From: Lactarius indigo
Taxonomy: Eukaryota; Basidiomycota; Agaricomycetes; Russulales; Russulaceae
DNA: 64,000 nt
Reading direction: 5' to 3'
Assembly: GCA_025766275.1 (NCBI GenBank)
Contig: JAFKAC010000044.1
Location: 409,169-473,168, forward strand
Under the pieces are notes generated by a model. That model did not search any database. It worked only from the letters and a program-made list of their open reading frames with translations, and was not told where the DNA came from. How positions within the stretch are numbered: the first letter of the stretch is position 1; each line of letters opens with the position of its first letter. Both the position numbers and the translations under genes were made by a program. Below are positions 10,767-22,466 of this stretch, one piece after another.

Positions 10767-10918
10767 TGTGTACTACTTTTCATGTACTGGTCACGTGACT
10801 TAATTACATAATTAATTTCCCAAAATGTTATATGGCAAGTTAAGGTCCGAGTTTGTGCGCGCGATGAGTCACGTGATGTCATGTGACGTGTTAGGGGGGG
10901 GGGTGAGCTGGGACAGCT
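10683..10918 (-). repeat. right terminal inverted repeat of the MULE
   Basis: Reverse complement of the left repeat. It carries the transposase start codon (ATG at 10766 on the reverse strand) and its first ~28 codons, so the outer ~150 bp must hold the promoter. Confidence 0.9.
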
Positions 10919-10929
10919 CCCGATGACAG
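10919..10929 (+). repeat. target-site duplication of the MULE, right copy
   Basis: CCCGATGACAG, identical to 5229-5239. Confidence 0.85.
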
Positions 10930-11429
10930 AGGTATTCTACTACGCTGTTTGGTTCTACTCGTGGCCACTCGCGTTTCTCAAATATCCCAGTGCCGATGCT
11001 CCGACCCTTCTTCCACCCCTCTCGTTTATACTTCGTCATAGGACGAAACAGCCAGCTCGACAGCATTCAGCCTCTCAAAAGAAACCAAACCTGCTCCTCA
11101 AGTAATACAGTATGTGCCCGGTTTTCATCGCTCAGGACAATGTGGCTAACCTCGCGCTGGTGCGGAACTCAAAAAGGATCCAGCTGCGGCGCACAACAAA
11201 GTCCCCTACTGTAGCGCAGATGCTCTGTGCGTCCATCCGAGTCCAGCTTACACGCAGACCTAGCTACCGATTCGTTCCTCCCAGTCTCCTCCGCGCGGCC
11301 CACGGCACGAAGTTGCAATGGTGACGCCTGCGCTGATGATTTTGTCGCTTGCGTGGCTAACAGCGTCTGCCACCAGCGTCTGCCACCACGCACGACATAC
11401 CGCTCGCTGTATAGGAACGAGTCTCTGTC

Positions 11430-12300
11430 GGGAGCGGCAACGTGAAAGGGCACCACATCCGCACTTGTGCAAGGTCACCAACAAGGCAGGCATTGTGCTG
11501 CTCGTGCTTGATCCGCACGACACGACCGGGGCTGCAGCAAGCAGGTCGAGGTGCAGGTTTGAGGTGAAGGACAAGCGGCTCATGTTTGTGCTCAACAAGA
11601 TTGGTGCGTAGCCATTGTCACCATCCCTCCACTTTCCTATATTCTTGGATAGACCCACTGCCGCGCGAGAACGCTCAGGGATTCGCTGAAGGACCTTAGC
11701 CCTGTGACCCCTCCAATGCCTTCCCCCCTGGGCCCGGACCAACCTCTGCTTTGGCACTGCACCGGCGATCTCCTTCGCCTTTTCGAGGCGTCCAGAACAA
11801 GACCAGCGGGACATGGCGCTACATTGTCGGGTGTCGTCGGCCTCCGAACATCGGCAAGGCAGACTAATCCACGCCCTCAAGCGCGTAAGGTGGGCCACCT
11901 TATTTATTTTTTTGTGCCCACTCAATGGTGGATATTGTTAAGACTCGCGCATGGAAGTGGGTTCCGTGGCGTCCCAGCTGGAGGGACATGCAAAGGAGTA
12001 CTCTGTTTGGCTCGAGCGCGTCTTGCGAATAGTTGACTCTTCCGATAGCATCATTGACAGCGACAAGGGGACACAGGGACGAAAAGCGGTTTTCTGTGCT
12101 TCTGCGCAACATTGTCAAATCGGAAGATCTCAACGACCCAACCTCCGATGATGCGTTCTGTCGTTCTGTGCTCTTCCTCCCATCTCGGCTCCGCTCTAAT
12201 GCTTCTCTACCGGATGTCGCGGAGATACTCGCACGCATACAAGCCTCTACGGCCAGCATCCTAATGTGCCCAGGATCCTGGAGAGAACTGTTCTTCAAGT
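11430..12300 (+). pseudogene. degenerate nucleolar GTPase (Nug1/GNL3-like), copy 2
   Basis: Forward-strand fragments occur in the order of a circularly permuted nucleolar GTPase. They are KAGIVLLVLDPHD (normally A-DVVLEVLDARD), DKRLMFVLNKIG just before an intron-like GTGCGTAG, then DPLPRENAQG. A decayed G1 region follows (VGCRRPPNIGKAD for VGVVGxPNVGKSS), then VLLRNIVKSEDLNDP and VAEILARIQ. Stops and frame changes separate the pieces (for example after FAEGP). By family the intact protein would act in 60S ribosomal subunit maturation; this copy cannot. A second, shorter remnant lies at 2860-3230. Confidence 0.6.
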
Positions 12301-12306
12301 GCTAAG

Positions 12307-12902
12307 GTTTGTTTGGAAACCGGCATCGTCACGCATCACCAGTGTCGTTGATACTGTCGTATCTGTGATTCTCGTTCGGAGACACAGAAGGGCGGTGAAT
12401 AGCCACCCCATCAAGTCTATCCCTAGGGTAAGGGCCGACGCATGCTTTGTGAAACGTATTTCCATCATTGCGATTATGCTATCTCTTCAGAGACGGCAAT
12501 TTGTGGATGCTAGCTCAGTCTCCCCTCGAGCGAGCGACGGTCCCTTTTACTTCTTTTGGGTGTACTGTATATTGCGATACTTGCTATTTCCCTCATTTGT
12601 CAATTCGACCCTGTCAATTCGTCATCTAACTATCTATCTAATAGAATGCCTATCCCTAGATTCCTGTTCTGGTCTGAACGTACAGTGTTGGAGGAAATGA
12701 AAGAAATTGGGCCTGCCTATCATGCTGTGGACTCTTGATACTATGACGTGGATCTTTTCTATAATCTCCCTTCTGACAAGTACGATTGTTGGAGGGGCAG
12801 ATGCTAGGATTACGACTCTGCCCGGGGACATGATGGACATTGATTCGGCGACCGTTGCGTATCCGTACCGCGGACCGTACGGATTGATTGTAGCAATGGC
12901 GT
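12307..12902 (+). repeat. dispersed repeat, copy 1
   Basis: Alignable with 28831-29349. Shared blocks are GTTTGG, CACCAGTGTCGTTGATAC versus CACTGATGTCGTTAACAC, GAGCGGTGAAT-like, GCTTTGTGAAA, CTAGATTCC.GTTCTG.TCTGAACG, ACA.TGTTGGAGGAAA, GGGGACATGATG and TGATTG.AGCAA. No conserved reading frame or terminal structure is evident. It directly follows the nucleolar-GTPase remnant. Confidence 0.55.
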
Positions 12903-13429
12903 AGGGGAACTAATAGCAAGATTTCGATGCGAGTGAGTCGCACTAGAATTAATAAAGCCACATGACTTCGTCAACGAAGCGCATTTCATCATCTAAGTCA
13001 TCCGAGTCTAAGTCGTCTGCTGTCTGCCAATAGTCGTGGACTATTGGTGCCCCAATCATATCGACGAAGAGTCGATGACTCACAATTTACATCCCGGGCT
13101 GGGTTGTGCAAGTTTTCAACACACGTCAGACTATTGTGGACTTGGGCTGATTGTCGCCCCACGCCTTTCATTTCCTGGTCATCCGACGATAGGACTCGGA
13201 TGGGAGACCGTCGCCGAATTCTCTTGATAACCATTGCGACTTCTCTCCAGCGTAGCCAGTCGCTATTGTGTAATACCGTGACCGATGGGCGCTAATTTGA
13301 TAAAGCTGTTGATCTTCACCGTCAAGGTCTCCGTCGCAAGCGATTCGGAGGTGTTGACCCAGGTGCAGTATTCAGCCCTCTCTCCCTCAACTATCATGCA
13401 ATCCGCGACTATTATCGAAAATGTCAAGA

Positions 13430-14410
13430 CAGATAGGAAGTCGGTACCATTTAGAAGCTGAGTTGTTGTTTCTACTCACCCACGCGATCATACTACAGAT
13501 TTCGTATCTTGGCAGTTGGTCGGGTTAGTCACTTTCCGTCGTCTTCTTCCATCGTCGCACCCACACATATCTACTTTCAGTCCGGCGTTGGAAAGTCATC
13601 CCTGATCAATCGTATACTCGGTATCGACACAGCGGTAGGAAGTTATTATTCCGGGTTAACGACGACCAATCGCCCTACCACAGCCTGTTTCCCACCTCGT
13701 AGTCGGCCAATCGGATATCAGGCGAGAATATGTCTCACCAAGAAACACGAAATTCGTTCTACACGATTCTGAAGGCTTCGAACCCGGAGATCTCACGAAG
13801 TTCGATATTGTGTGTGATTTTATTTTGGAACGATCAAAAATGGAAAATCCAGAGGACCGAGTCCATGGTATATGGTGCGCATATCCACCTTGTACCTTAC
13901 GGGTCATATCTCACCATCATCAGGCTCTGCACAGAGACACCCCCTGCCGGAGGTCGTGTGTTTGAGAGAGGAGACGAGTTGTTAGTGAAATTTGCCCATG
14001 AGAACCAAGGTACGTTTCGACCTTCCGTCTTCTTACAACCATACACTTCGATCGATCAGTGATTATCAACCAGTCCCCCTTGTGATTGTGTTCACTCAGT
14101 ACGACCGACTAGTACGAACAAAGAAAGCCGAGATAGAAGAGGACGAGGGGATAAAAGACCCTGACCCTGTCCGGTACGAGGAAGATGCCCGGAGAGCGTA
14201 TGAGAAATGTCTGTACCTCGTCAAGAGGACAATTGAGGGGTACCTCAAGGTTCCAATGCCGTATTATGCCAAAGTCTCAGGTATATTATTATATTCGTTC
14301 CGTAGTGCTATCTGGTTATTGACTGTTCGCTAGTTCGTCCGAGATACCCTGCGGAAGTCACAGATCTCGTCAGGGCTACAGTTGATGTTATTAATGATAG
14401 AATGATTCAA
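13430..14410 (+). pseudogene. G-domain GTPase, N-terminally incomplete and decayed at the 3' end
   Basis: Same subfamily as 19211-22195. Exons join to give FRILAVGR then SGVGKSSLINRILGID (G1), a segment before EYVSPRN, FVLHDSEGFEPGD (switch II region), LCTETPPAGGR, and VIVFTQYDRLVRTKK (G4), then KVPMPYYAKVS. The G-domain exons keep frame across GT-AG introns. Upstream, only a short stretch resembling the end of the linker is visible, with no C2-like module. After RPRYPAEVTDLVRATVD the frame meets a TGA at about 14422 where the paralogue continues, and the helical C-terminal region is missing. Probably a truncated copy, though an unrecognised splice cannot be excluded. Confidence 0.55.
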
Positions 14411-14429
14411 ACGCGTGGTCATTGAATAA

Positions 14430-15450
14430 CGTGGGTGATTACCCAACCGGAAAATTTCCCGGTCAACATCGACGCTCACACCTCTGGCACGCAGGCTCAA
14501 TTCACACTTTTGGAATATCATTCACGTATATTCTCCTCTGTAAAGCAAGGGCATGGGTTGTATGTATCTCAGTGTTCCGCAGCAATGTAGAGTAGTTTGA
14601 TACCAAGCGCATCGTCCTGGAAAAGCAAACGCGAGTGCAGATATTTGGTAACGGCATCAGGCTCGACCCTCCGAATATCTATTTTTGGTAAGAAAACAAT
14701 CGTCATTGTTGACGGCTGGGGTAGGAAAAAGTGGAAAGGTTTTGATTTGCTGAAGATCCCTGCGCCTGCAAGGACAGCTGGGGTTTGACCAAGTTATCCT
14801 GCTTTTCGAATCCGTCTTGATAAACTCGCTCCTTTTTTTTTTGTCCCATAGTGCTTCACTGCCTGCACTCATATCTGGTGATAATCGGATCGCGTCCATT
14901 ACTATAGTAGTATATAGGAACGAGTACCCGCACCTTTTACACATAGTACCTAGTACCGGTATTGGTAACCAAGTTGGTAACCATATTCTCGACCTCTGGT
15001 ACTAGTAACTTGGGATATACCATGAAAGCGCCATGCTTCTTCGAGACCGATCACCGTGACCGTGTTGTTCACTAGCACTGGGTCATATGGACCGAATGAA
15101 ACCAAAGACATGGCCCTCAAATGTGAGGCTGTGCAGGCTCTCATACCATGTGCATTTTGGTGGCAATTGCTCTTTCGTGTATAGCGTAGCGTTGACTGTG
15201 CGAGGTAACGCTTGGCGTGGGAAATTGGGAAACGAACTCAGTGATAGTCACGTGCATAGGCTATGAGCCCTATATGGCGCCTGGGCCGAAAAAGGCTATG
15301 AAAAGCGGTTTGTATGCAGTGAGTTGCAGTGGACACCGCGGAATACAAGTGTTGGGTTTGAACCACACGACTCGGAGGCGTGGCACCACGTCTTGACCTT
15401 CCTTCGAATCCTCCCCTCTGCCCTCTTATCCACGTTCTTCTCAACTTATA
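14430..15450. other. intergenic, nothing recognised
   Basis: Short ORFs only. The final ~100 bases act as the upstream region of the DUF6535 gene. Confidence 0.4.
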
Positions 15451-18400
15451 ATGCCTAGGAGATCCAGGAGAAAAAATAACTCTCGAAGTGTTGACTCGGA
15501 TGTTGAGGCTCAGCATCGGGCAGAAGGTGTGCATTACAACTTTCCTTGTGCTCTCCACTCACTGTTCTTTACAAAGGGTCTACATCGGGAGGAGTTCACG
15601 AAATGAGCACCCTCACGTCCGGACGCAATGGTACGGCCTCGGGGGCATCTGGAAGCAATCCACCCGTGAGGCAAGCGGACCGCAAAGATTGGTCTGGCTC
15701 GTCAACTCAATCGCAGGTCCAGGCTCAAAAAGGTGGACCCTCCAATTCTGGTGAAATCTCTAGCATCCTACTGGCTTTGGGTTTTTAGTAACACATTGCA
15801 AATAGGCGATGACCATCAACCCGGCGACAGTAGTACTCAGGCTCCCGATGACACCACCGAGCCTCGCGTGATTGGAGATTTCGACGACAGCGCCAACGCC
15901 CTGTGGTCTCTTCACAAGAAGGAAGCAAAGAGTCATGACGAAGCTCGAATTCAATCCCTAAAAGACAATATGGACGGTGTCCTCATATTTGTGTGTATCT
16001 ACATTTGGCATTTTCTAGCCGAGCTGATGCGCCGTCGCCCAGGCCGGTTTATTCTCTGCTGCTCTCGTTTCCTTTATCACCGATAAGATTCACGATCTTC
16101 AAGTCGACCCTGCCCAGCAACTGGTCTATTATCAGCAACAGAATGTTGCGCTACTCGCCCAGATCTCCAACAATGTCTCCTCTATCGCCAGTGCTATCGC
16201 CCCACGAGCGTCCACCCAGTCCACTCCACCTTCATCCTATCCCCCTTTCGCTCCAACCGCATCTGATGTCCGGATCAGCACCTTCTGGTTCATGAGCCTC
16301 GTGTTCAGCCTTTCCGCCGCGCTTCTCGCAACGCTTGTCCAACAATGGGTGCGAGACTACATGCACGTGTTTCAGCGGTATAGCAATCCTCTGAAGAGCG
16401 CTCGACTGCGTCAATATCTATACGAAGGTGCAGAGGGATGGTATATGCCAGTGGTGGCGGAATCTGTGCCAGGCCTTGTCCACGTTTCCCTCTTCCTATT
16501 CTTCTTGGGTCTCGGTGACTCGCTCCTTAATCTAAACAGGACCGTTGGAGTCACCATCATCGTTCTGATTACCATTTGTGGGTTTCTTTACGCGCTGAGC
16601 ACGTTTACTCCAATCGCGAACCCCCAATCTCCATATCAAAACCCCTTCTCCCGCATGATCTGGTATCTGAAGCAGAAGGTCCACCCGCGACGTTTTTTCG
16701 ATCGGAATGGTGCTCTTAAGATTGTGAGCTCGAACATGTCCGATGGGCGGGCGCAACTGGCGATGGAAGAGAACGAAGAACGCCAAGGTCGTGATGTTCA
16801 GGCAGTTCAATGGTTGATCGATAATAGCACAGAGGACGACGAGATGGAATCCTTTGTCATGGCTATACCCGGCACTTTTACCTCGAAACGGGGCATCAAA
16901 GTATGGAGCGATATTTCGAAAGTAAAGCGATACGAAGACACGATCCCTAGGTCGAGTGGTCCGCACCTCACAGTCGGACCGCACCGCAATTCTCCACTTC
17001 CACAACACGCCGATCCTCGTAACTTCCTCCATCACTTTAGACGTAATCTTGCCGCGAATGGCACCTCCCACTACCGCATGACGATGGCCCAGTCACCTAA
17101 CGACCCTCATACAGCCATGTACGATCTTTGCAGACGAGTGCAGCACCTAGTCGATACGTGCAACAATCGCAGCCAATTTGCGAACGATGAATTGTGGCGC
17201 AAGCGCTCACGTGGCTGTGTTGAAACGGTGGCGTCACTCGTGTTCTATACTGATGTCGAGCTAGAACTGTTCGGGGACCTTGGAAGCTTGCTCAGTGAAC
17301 TAGGCGAATTCGAGAAGACTCATGTACTATCAGCAACTCGATACAATGAGTCGTTTGTCACGCGCTGGACATACCTATCCCTTCTCGTCGTCACTCGAGG
17401 TATTTCAAATCACGGTACTATAGAAGGAAATGCGCGCGAAGCTATCGATCGCCTTTCACGGCTCCAAGTGGAAGACGACAGCGAGCAAACAAACCATGGT
17501 GACACTGATGAAAACGCCCTCGAGAATGCCCGAAGGATCGACAATCATTTCGAGACCGCGAGCCAATTTTTCACGCGTAAACTGTATGGTGCAATCAGAC
17601 CGGGGGAGAGAGGGCTGGATGCGGTGAGGAAGGCCCTAGAAGATCACAAGGCCAGCATTTCCATGCTCGAACGCATTACCCGTGCGGCGCACCAGATGGA
17701 GTGGTTTGATACGTCCCTTTCTGAAGTCAGCAGTATCATCCGTTCCGTTGACCATGGTTTGAATGTAAACCTTCCTGGTGTAACTTTCGACGAGTTCAAA
17801 GAGACCGGACTTATCCAACCAACCCGATTCTTCAATCTTTCGGACGACGGACGGCAAGGATTCACACCCCAGTTCATATTCCTCTGTCAGCGCCTTCAAC
17901 TTTTATGTTCCTACGCCCACGCATTCCGCGACATCCTCGACGAAAGAACCGATACCGTCCACGATAAGATCCTTGGCAGTCTGCATACCCTGTGGGACAA
18001 CGCTAATCGTGGGCGATCAATTGTTCATCAACAACACCTGATGGAACGGCAACTATGGCGCCTGCAAGATCTCCGTGACGGCCGTGGCTTCGGATTTTCG
18101 GTCGAACTTTTCTTCCTTGTTCTCCCGCAACTGTTATCCGCGGCATCGTCCCGGGACACCCACTCTGCCCTTTACATCAGAACGTTCAGAGACATCACAT
18201 CCGACTGGAGGAACAAAGATTCTATCGGAACGCAGCGTGTCATTCTCAACCTCGTTTGCGACATAGCTACCCCTCGCCGTGGCATCTTTTCTAATCGCGA
18301 TTACCCAGAATACATCACCAACGAGCTCCTGGTACTGTTGCAGAACACGGTGAATGGGCAGTTCGGTTCACATATTGACGATGCGATGTCGGACCTAGGG

Positions 18401-18472
18401 CGGCCCGATGTAGACAAGCCGTTTGCGGACAAGGCAAAGGCGGTTATCTCCCACTCACGCGCCCCCTCATAG
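15451..18472 (+). CDS. DUF6535-domain multi-pass membrane protein, 954 aa
   Basis: Four exons: 15451-15526, 15577-15750, 15806-15990 and 16043-18472. They sum to 2865 coding bases, exactly in frame. The N-terminus (residues ~1-110) is polar, low-complexity and probably cytosolic. A conserved GDFDDSANALWSLHKKEA segment leads into the DUF6535 domain at about residues 125-330. That domain has four predicted membrane segments: GVLIFAGLFSAALVSFI, FWFMSLVFSLSAALLATLV, VHVSLFLFFLGLGD and VTIIVLITICGFLYAL. It includes the family hallmark QQWVRDYMHVFQRY. The long C-terminal part (residues ~340-954) is soluble and helical, without a recognised fold. The function of the family is unknown. The gene has no defects and is AT/GC-like its neighbours. 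Confidence 0.9.
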
Positions 18473-19210
18473 TGTCTCGCAATGGCGGCCAGTACTGGTA
18501 CCAATAGTTTTGCTTTCAGAACCAGAGACTCGCAATATATATACCCTGATCGATGATCCCTAACCTGTCGTATTAACGAGACTCAGAGAAATCATCCAAA
18601 CTTATTCTAAAAGACATTGCTCACGCTATCCTAACGCGCGGATATAACAAGTAATAAAACGAAAGACATAAAGAAAAACCACAGGTCATATACGCAATGC
18701 TCGTGCTGCTAGGATATCAATTAAGTTAGTTATTGATCTGATCTGAAAGAGATGGTTCGTCACAAGTGGTAAGATAAATAACAAACGCAAAGCAAAATAT
18801 GGGGCCCGGGCAACTCGCGCCCTCTATCATAGCAATGCGGCAGGATATCGAGGTGTCTAGTATGCCAATAAAGCTACTGCCGATATCCAACAGGAGAGTA
18901 TGCGCCTCCGCCCGCTACAGAGCACCATGCACTCATCCCATTTCTCCTGCAACACGCGCCCACTCTGTCGGCGATGCGAGACGCGACCAGGAACCGCATC
19001 GTAGACATTGCTTGATAAGGCTTGCGGCGCGCGCTCTCCAGTTTGCGTACAGTTCTGCTACAGTACGTCGGCGCGATTATTGTAGAATTTTCAATTGGTC
19101 GCATCCCTTGAAAAACTTATCATACAGATAACTAACGACAAGTAATCCCAACAGTTATGAAGCAAAGCCATAAGGCAAGCTACTTCTAAAGAGACATCTC
19201 GATCTCACAA
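18473..19210. other. intergenic between convergent genes
   Basis: Between the 3' ends of the DUF6535 gene and the reverse-strand C2-GTPase. I see nothing except one TACAGTA word near 19069. Confidence 0.4.
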
Positions 19211-22195
19211 CTATCCCGACAGCAATTCACGGACCATCCTGCTAATATCGTCGACAGTCATTTGTTGGCCATGCGTCGTGTTGGAATATATGCTATTGTG
19301 GATGCGTTGACGAGAGTAGGATCGTTCATAAGACTCAAAGGCTACTTGGAGCTCCTTCCAAGTCGTCGTGAGAGCCAAGTCAGGCCTGAGAGTTATGTCA
19401 AACAACTCTCTCAAAACGCCAACGAGATCCACGGTGTAAGCGATTAGGAGTCGTTGGACCGAGGGTCTACTCATTGTCAATAAAGTGAGAACGAATGGAT
19501 GGACGGCAATGCGTACATGCTGCTTTCGAGCTGGGTTGTTGAGAGCCATTTCACAAAGACGTATGACAAGCCTAGGATAGCGACAGGTGGCGCAATAGGA
19601 GCGGGGGCAACAGTGACGAGGTCCACAAATTGGGAAATTATATCAACATTCGGAAGACTGAGAGAAATGTCAAAACTCCTCAGGTAGTACGCGTCGACAC
19701 ATACACTGAGACATTGGGTTTGGTATGGACGTCTTGAACAAGACATAACATCAGTTGTCGAAATTCGGGACTGTTGAGAACCTAATGACGGGCGCATGAG
19801 CCATACCAATGTAACCTGAATTTCAGTGATTTAGTACCTCGCCCTTGAAGTTCCAACAAGTTATAATATCTTTGTGGACCGCCTCGACGCAATCGCGAAG
19901 TAACATTTGTCCCGATTTAGGCACGCCACGCCGGTGAACCATGAGGGACTGTCTGTAATCTGAAATACCGTTATTTAAGCACGCGTGGTCGGACACTCGA
20001 AGTACATACAACTGATGCCCTTGCTTTCCAGAGATGAATAGACGTGAATAAGGTTGATGAATCCAAAAGCTTAGCCGAAACCCACGTGACGCAAGCATCA
20101 ATTTTAACCGGGAGGCTTGTTCGTTGTGCTATTGCCCACAGCACCCAAGCGTCGCCTTCGACTCGCTTCCTGACAACATCCCTAGTGACTTCAACAAGGG
20201 ATGAAACATCCTCCTGATGACCCGGACGAACTAACAAGCGGTCAATACTAGAAATAGTACAATGGCGCAAATATACCTGAAACCGTGGCATAGGGCGGCA
20301 TCGGGATCCCGAGGCGGTCCATCGTACGCTGGAGTGATTTCAGACAATCTTCAAACGCCTTCTGAGCCTCCTCCACGCCACGATCATGCAGACGAGTAGG
20401 GTCCATATGTGGGTGATCCTCTCGCAACTCAGCCTCTTTCGTCCTTACTAGTCGGTCGTACTGAGTGAACACGATCACAATGGGAACTGATTGATAATCA
20501 CTGGTCGATTGAAGAGTAAAAGGACAGGGAGTCGAAAACGCACCTTGGTCCTTATGTGCAAATTGGAGCAGTTTCTCGTCCCCCGTCTCAAATACACGAC
20601 CCCCAGCTGTCGGTGTCTCTGTGCAGAGCCTGATGGCGGTGAAAGAGACATCGGTGGATTACAAAGGAGATTATCATACCATAATCCATGGATTCTTTCA
20701 CCTAAGGGTAGTTGCTGTCGTGACCGTTGCTGAACAAATTTGCGTACAGTCTCGAAATTGGAGAGGTCTCCTGGTTCGAAGCCTTTAGAGTCGTGTAGAA
20801 CGAAAAATTGGTTTTCCGGTGACACGAATTCTTGTTGGATATCTGCTTCTCCGGGTTTATTGTCCTCAACATGCTACAACAGAGGGCGATCAGTCGTCGT
20901 TAGCTGGAGACGACAAGATCTTACTGCGGCGTCGATACCGAATACACGGTTAATCAGAGATGACTTGCCAACACCAGACTAAAGATAAATTAGCGTTGAC
21001 GGAACGAGTCTCAAGAGAAACAACAGAGGACAACTGACCCGACCAACTGATAAAATACGAAATCTAAATGACTCAGGTGAGTAATAACAACTCGGCTTCC
21101 GACCAGTGTACCGACCGCTCAACAGCCTTGAGGATATCATCGATAGTGTTTTCGCGCTCGGTGGCGATTGAGGTAGAGGGGCCTGACTGGTGTGCTCTAG
21201 TCTTTGTAACTTCATCGGGGTTACGAGCCTTCTCGGTAAGTGATGCCTCTACACGAGCACCCGCTGGTGGTGGCGGTGACATTGAAGCGTTAGTTTTGAC
21301 GGGAATGTGACTCGTCAGATGTGACCGAGGCACGGCGGAGGTGGCAACGTCTACAGTTTCTGTGTCCTGGGCAAGGCCTCGGGCCTTATAGGGGTCAGCG
21401 GGATTTTCAGTAGGAGGGTTATCAACTTCGGAGACGCGGATCGTGGGATCGGTGGGTAGGCCTGGAGAGGGTGACGTGTTCCCCGACACAGTGACCTTTA
21501 GGTGGACTTTGACCGGCTGCGTCGACTGTCCAGCTTGTTTATTATTGCCCTTGCTAAGGTCAAAAGAAAGATCTGTTTGAGACGAGAGATGTTCAGCTCA
21601 TCGAATGAGCGAGAATTCCGGTAAAGTACGGACCACTTGTGGGCCCGAGAGGTAGTAGTATCTCATGTGTTCCAATAAGGATATCGTGATGTAAGAACCG
21701 CTTCGCATGAAGATGTAGCTTAAGGCGTGAAGGCGGCTGTACAAAACTGAGCAGACTTCTCAGCCGAAAAATAGTATTAAGAAAGGATGTCTTACAAGGC
21801 ATCAAGTTTCTGGTTCCATGACACCGTCTCCCCGTCAATCTTAACGCTTGCTGACTTGACCGTTGTCTCCTGACAGGTCACAGTGACGAAAACCCGCCTC
21901 TTCATGCCCAGCCATCTCTTAACATGAGGGAGGTTGTGCGCTCTGAGAACTAAGAAAGAGATCGAATGAAGTCAAAAAGCTAGGATATGTGCGCGTACTA
22001 GTCACTTCAACACGTAGCCTGGACGGACTTCCATGCGTTTCGGTGGTCTGAGCGCTGTCCGAGGATGGTTTTGAATCGAATGTCGCTACAAAAAGAAAGA
22101 TCGACGCACGTCGAGGGACCCGGGCTGGAGTAATGAATCAGCAATGGGAAAGTTACTGGTCAGTGACCCTTACGCACGGGCGTGCCATGATATCT
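19211..22195 (-). CDS. C2-like domain plus P-loop GTPase plus helical C-terminus
   Basis: A long reverse-strand gene. Order: an N-terminal exon near 22090-22000 (TFDSKPSSDSAQTTETHG); a C2-like module with HNLPHVKRWLGMKRRVFVTV, VKIDGETVSWNQKLDA and KLHLHAKRFLHHDILIGTHE; a Ser/Pro-rich linker (21489-21130). Then the G domain: FRILSVGR joined to SGVGKSSLINRVFGID, FFVLHDSKGFEPGD, and IVFTQYDRLVRTK (20478-20250). Last come helical C-terminal exons (19850-19211) with a hydrophobic IAPPVAILGLSYVFVKWLS stretch. The stop is at 19211-19213. Introns join in frame where I could test them, for example GTCGGT...CATTTAG before FRILSVGR. One junction after the C2 module appears to need a GC donor. The start codon is unresolved. 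The layout resembles NLR-like or heterokaryon-type fungal G-domain proteins; the role is unknown. Confidence 0.65.
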
Positions 22196-22466
22196 CGTGC
22201 CAGGACGTAAGCGGGTATAAAGGAACTCGAATATTGTTCTGACGGTTAGAGGGTGGCGGGCGTTGAGCTCAGCTTGACGCGCTTTCCGAGGTGAAGTTGG
22301 TACGGTTGGAAGGAGAGAATGACATATACGCGTGTGGTTCAAATGATTGAAATAATTGTCACTACAGAGGAGGGAAAGTGGCGATAGAAGACCACCACCA
22401 AAAAAGGAAGCTGGCGGTCGATGGGATCAATCAACCGGCGACTCTCACTTCTCAAACCCAACAAAC

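Larger units (their letters stand above)
5240..10918 (-). mobile_element. complete Mutator-like DNA transposon (MULE), ~5.7 kb
   Basis: The element is bounded by long inverted repeats (5240-5473 and 10683-10918) and an 11-bp direct repeat. It holds a reverse-strand MULE transposase gene (7050-10766) whose start lies inside the right inverted repeat. Between the transposase stop and the left repeat are two minisatellites (about 5842-6160 and 6338-6735). The intact ends and exact target-site duplication suggest fairly recent insertion, but the transposase carries one frameshift near 8870, so this copy may be non-autonomous. Confidence 0.9.

Noticed and set aside
11260..11925. 221-codon reverse-strand ORF
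   Set aside because: Antisense to the second nucleolar-GTPase remnant, with no recognisable motifs.
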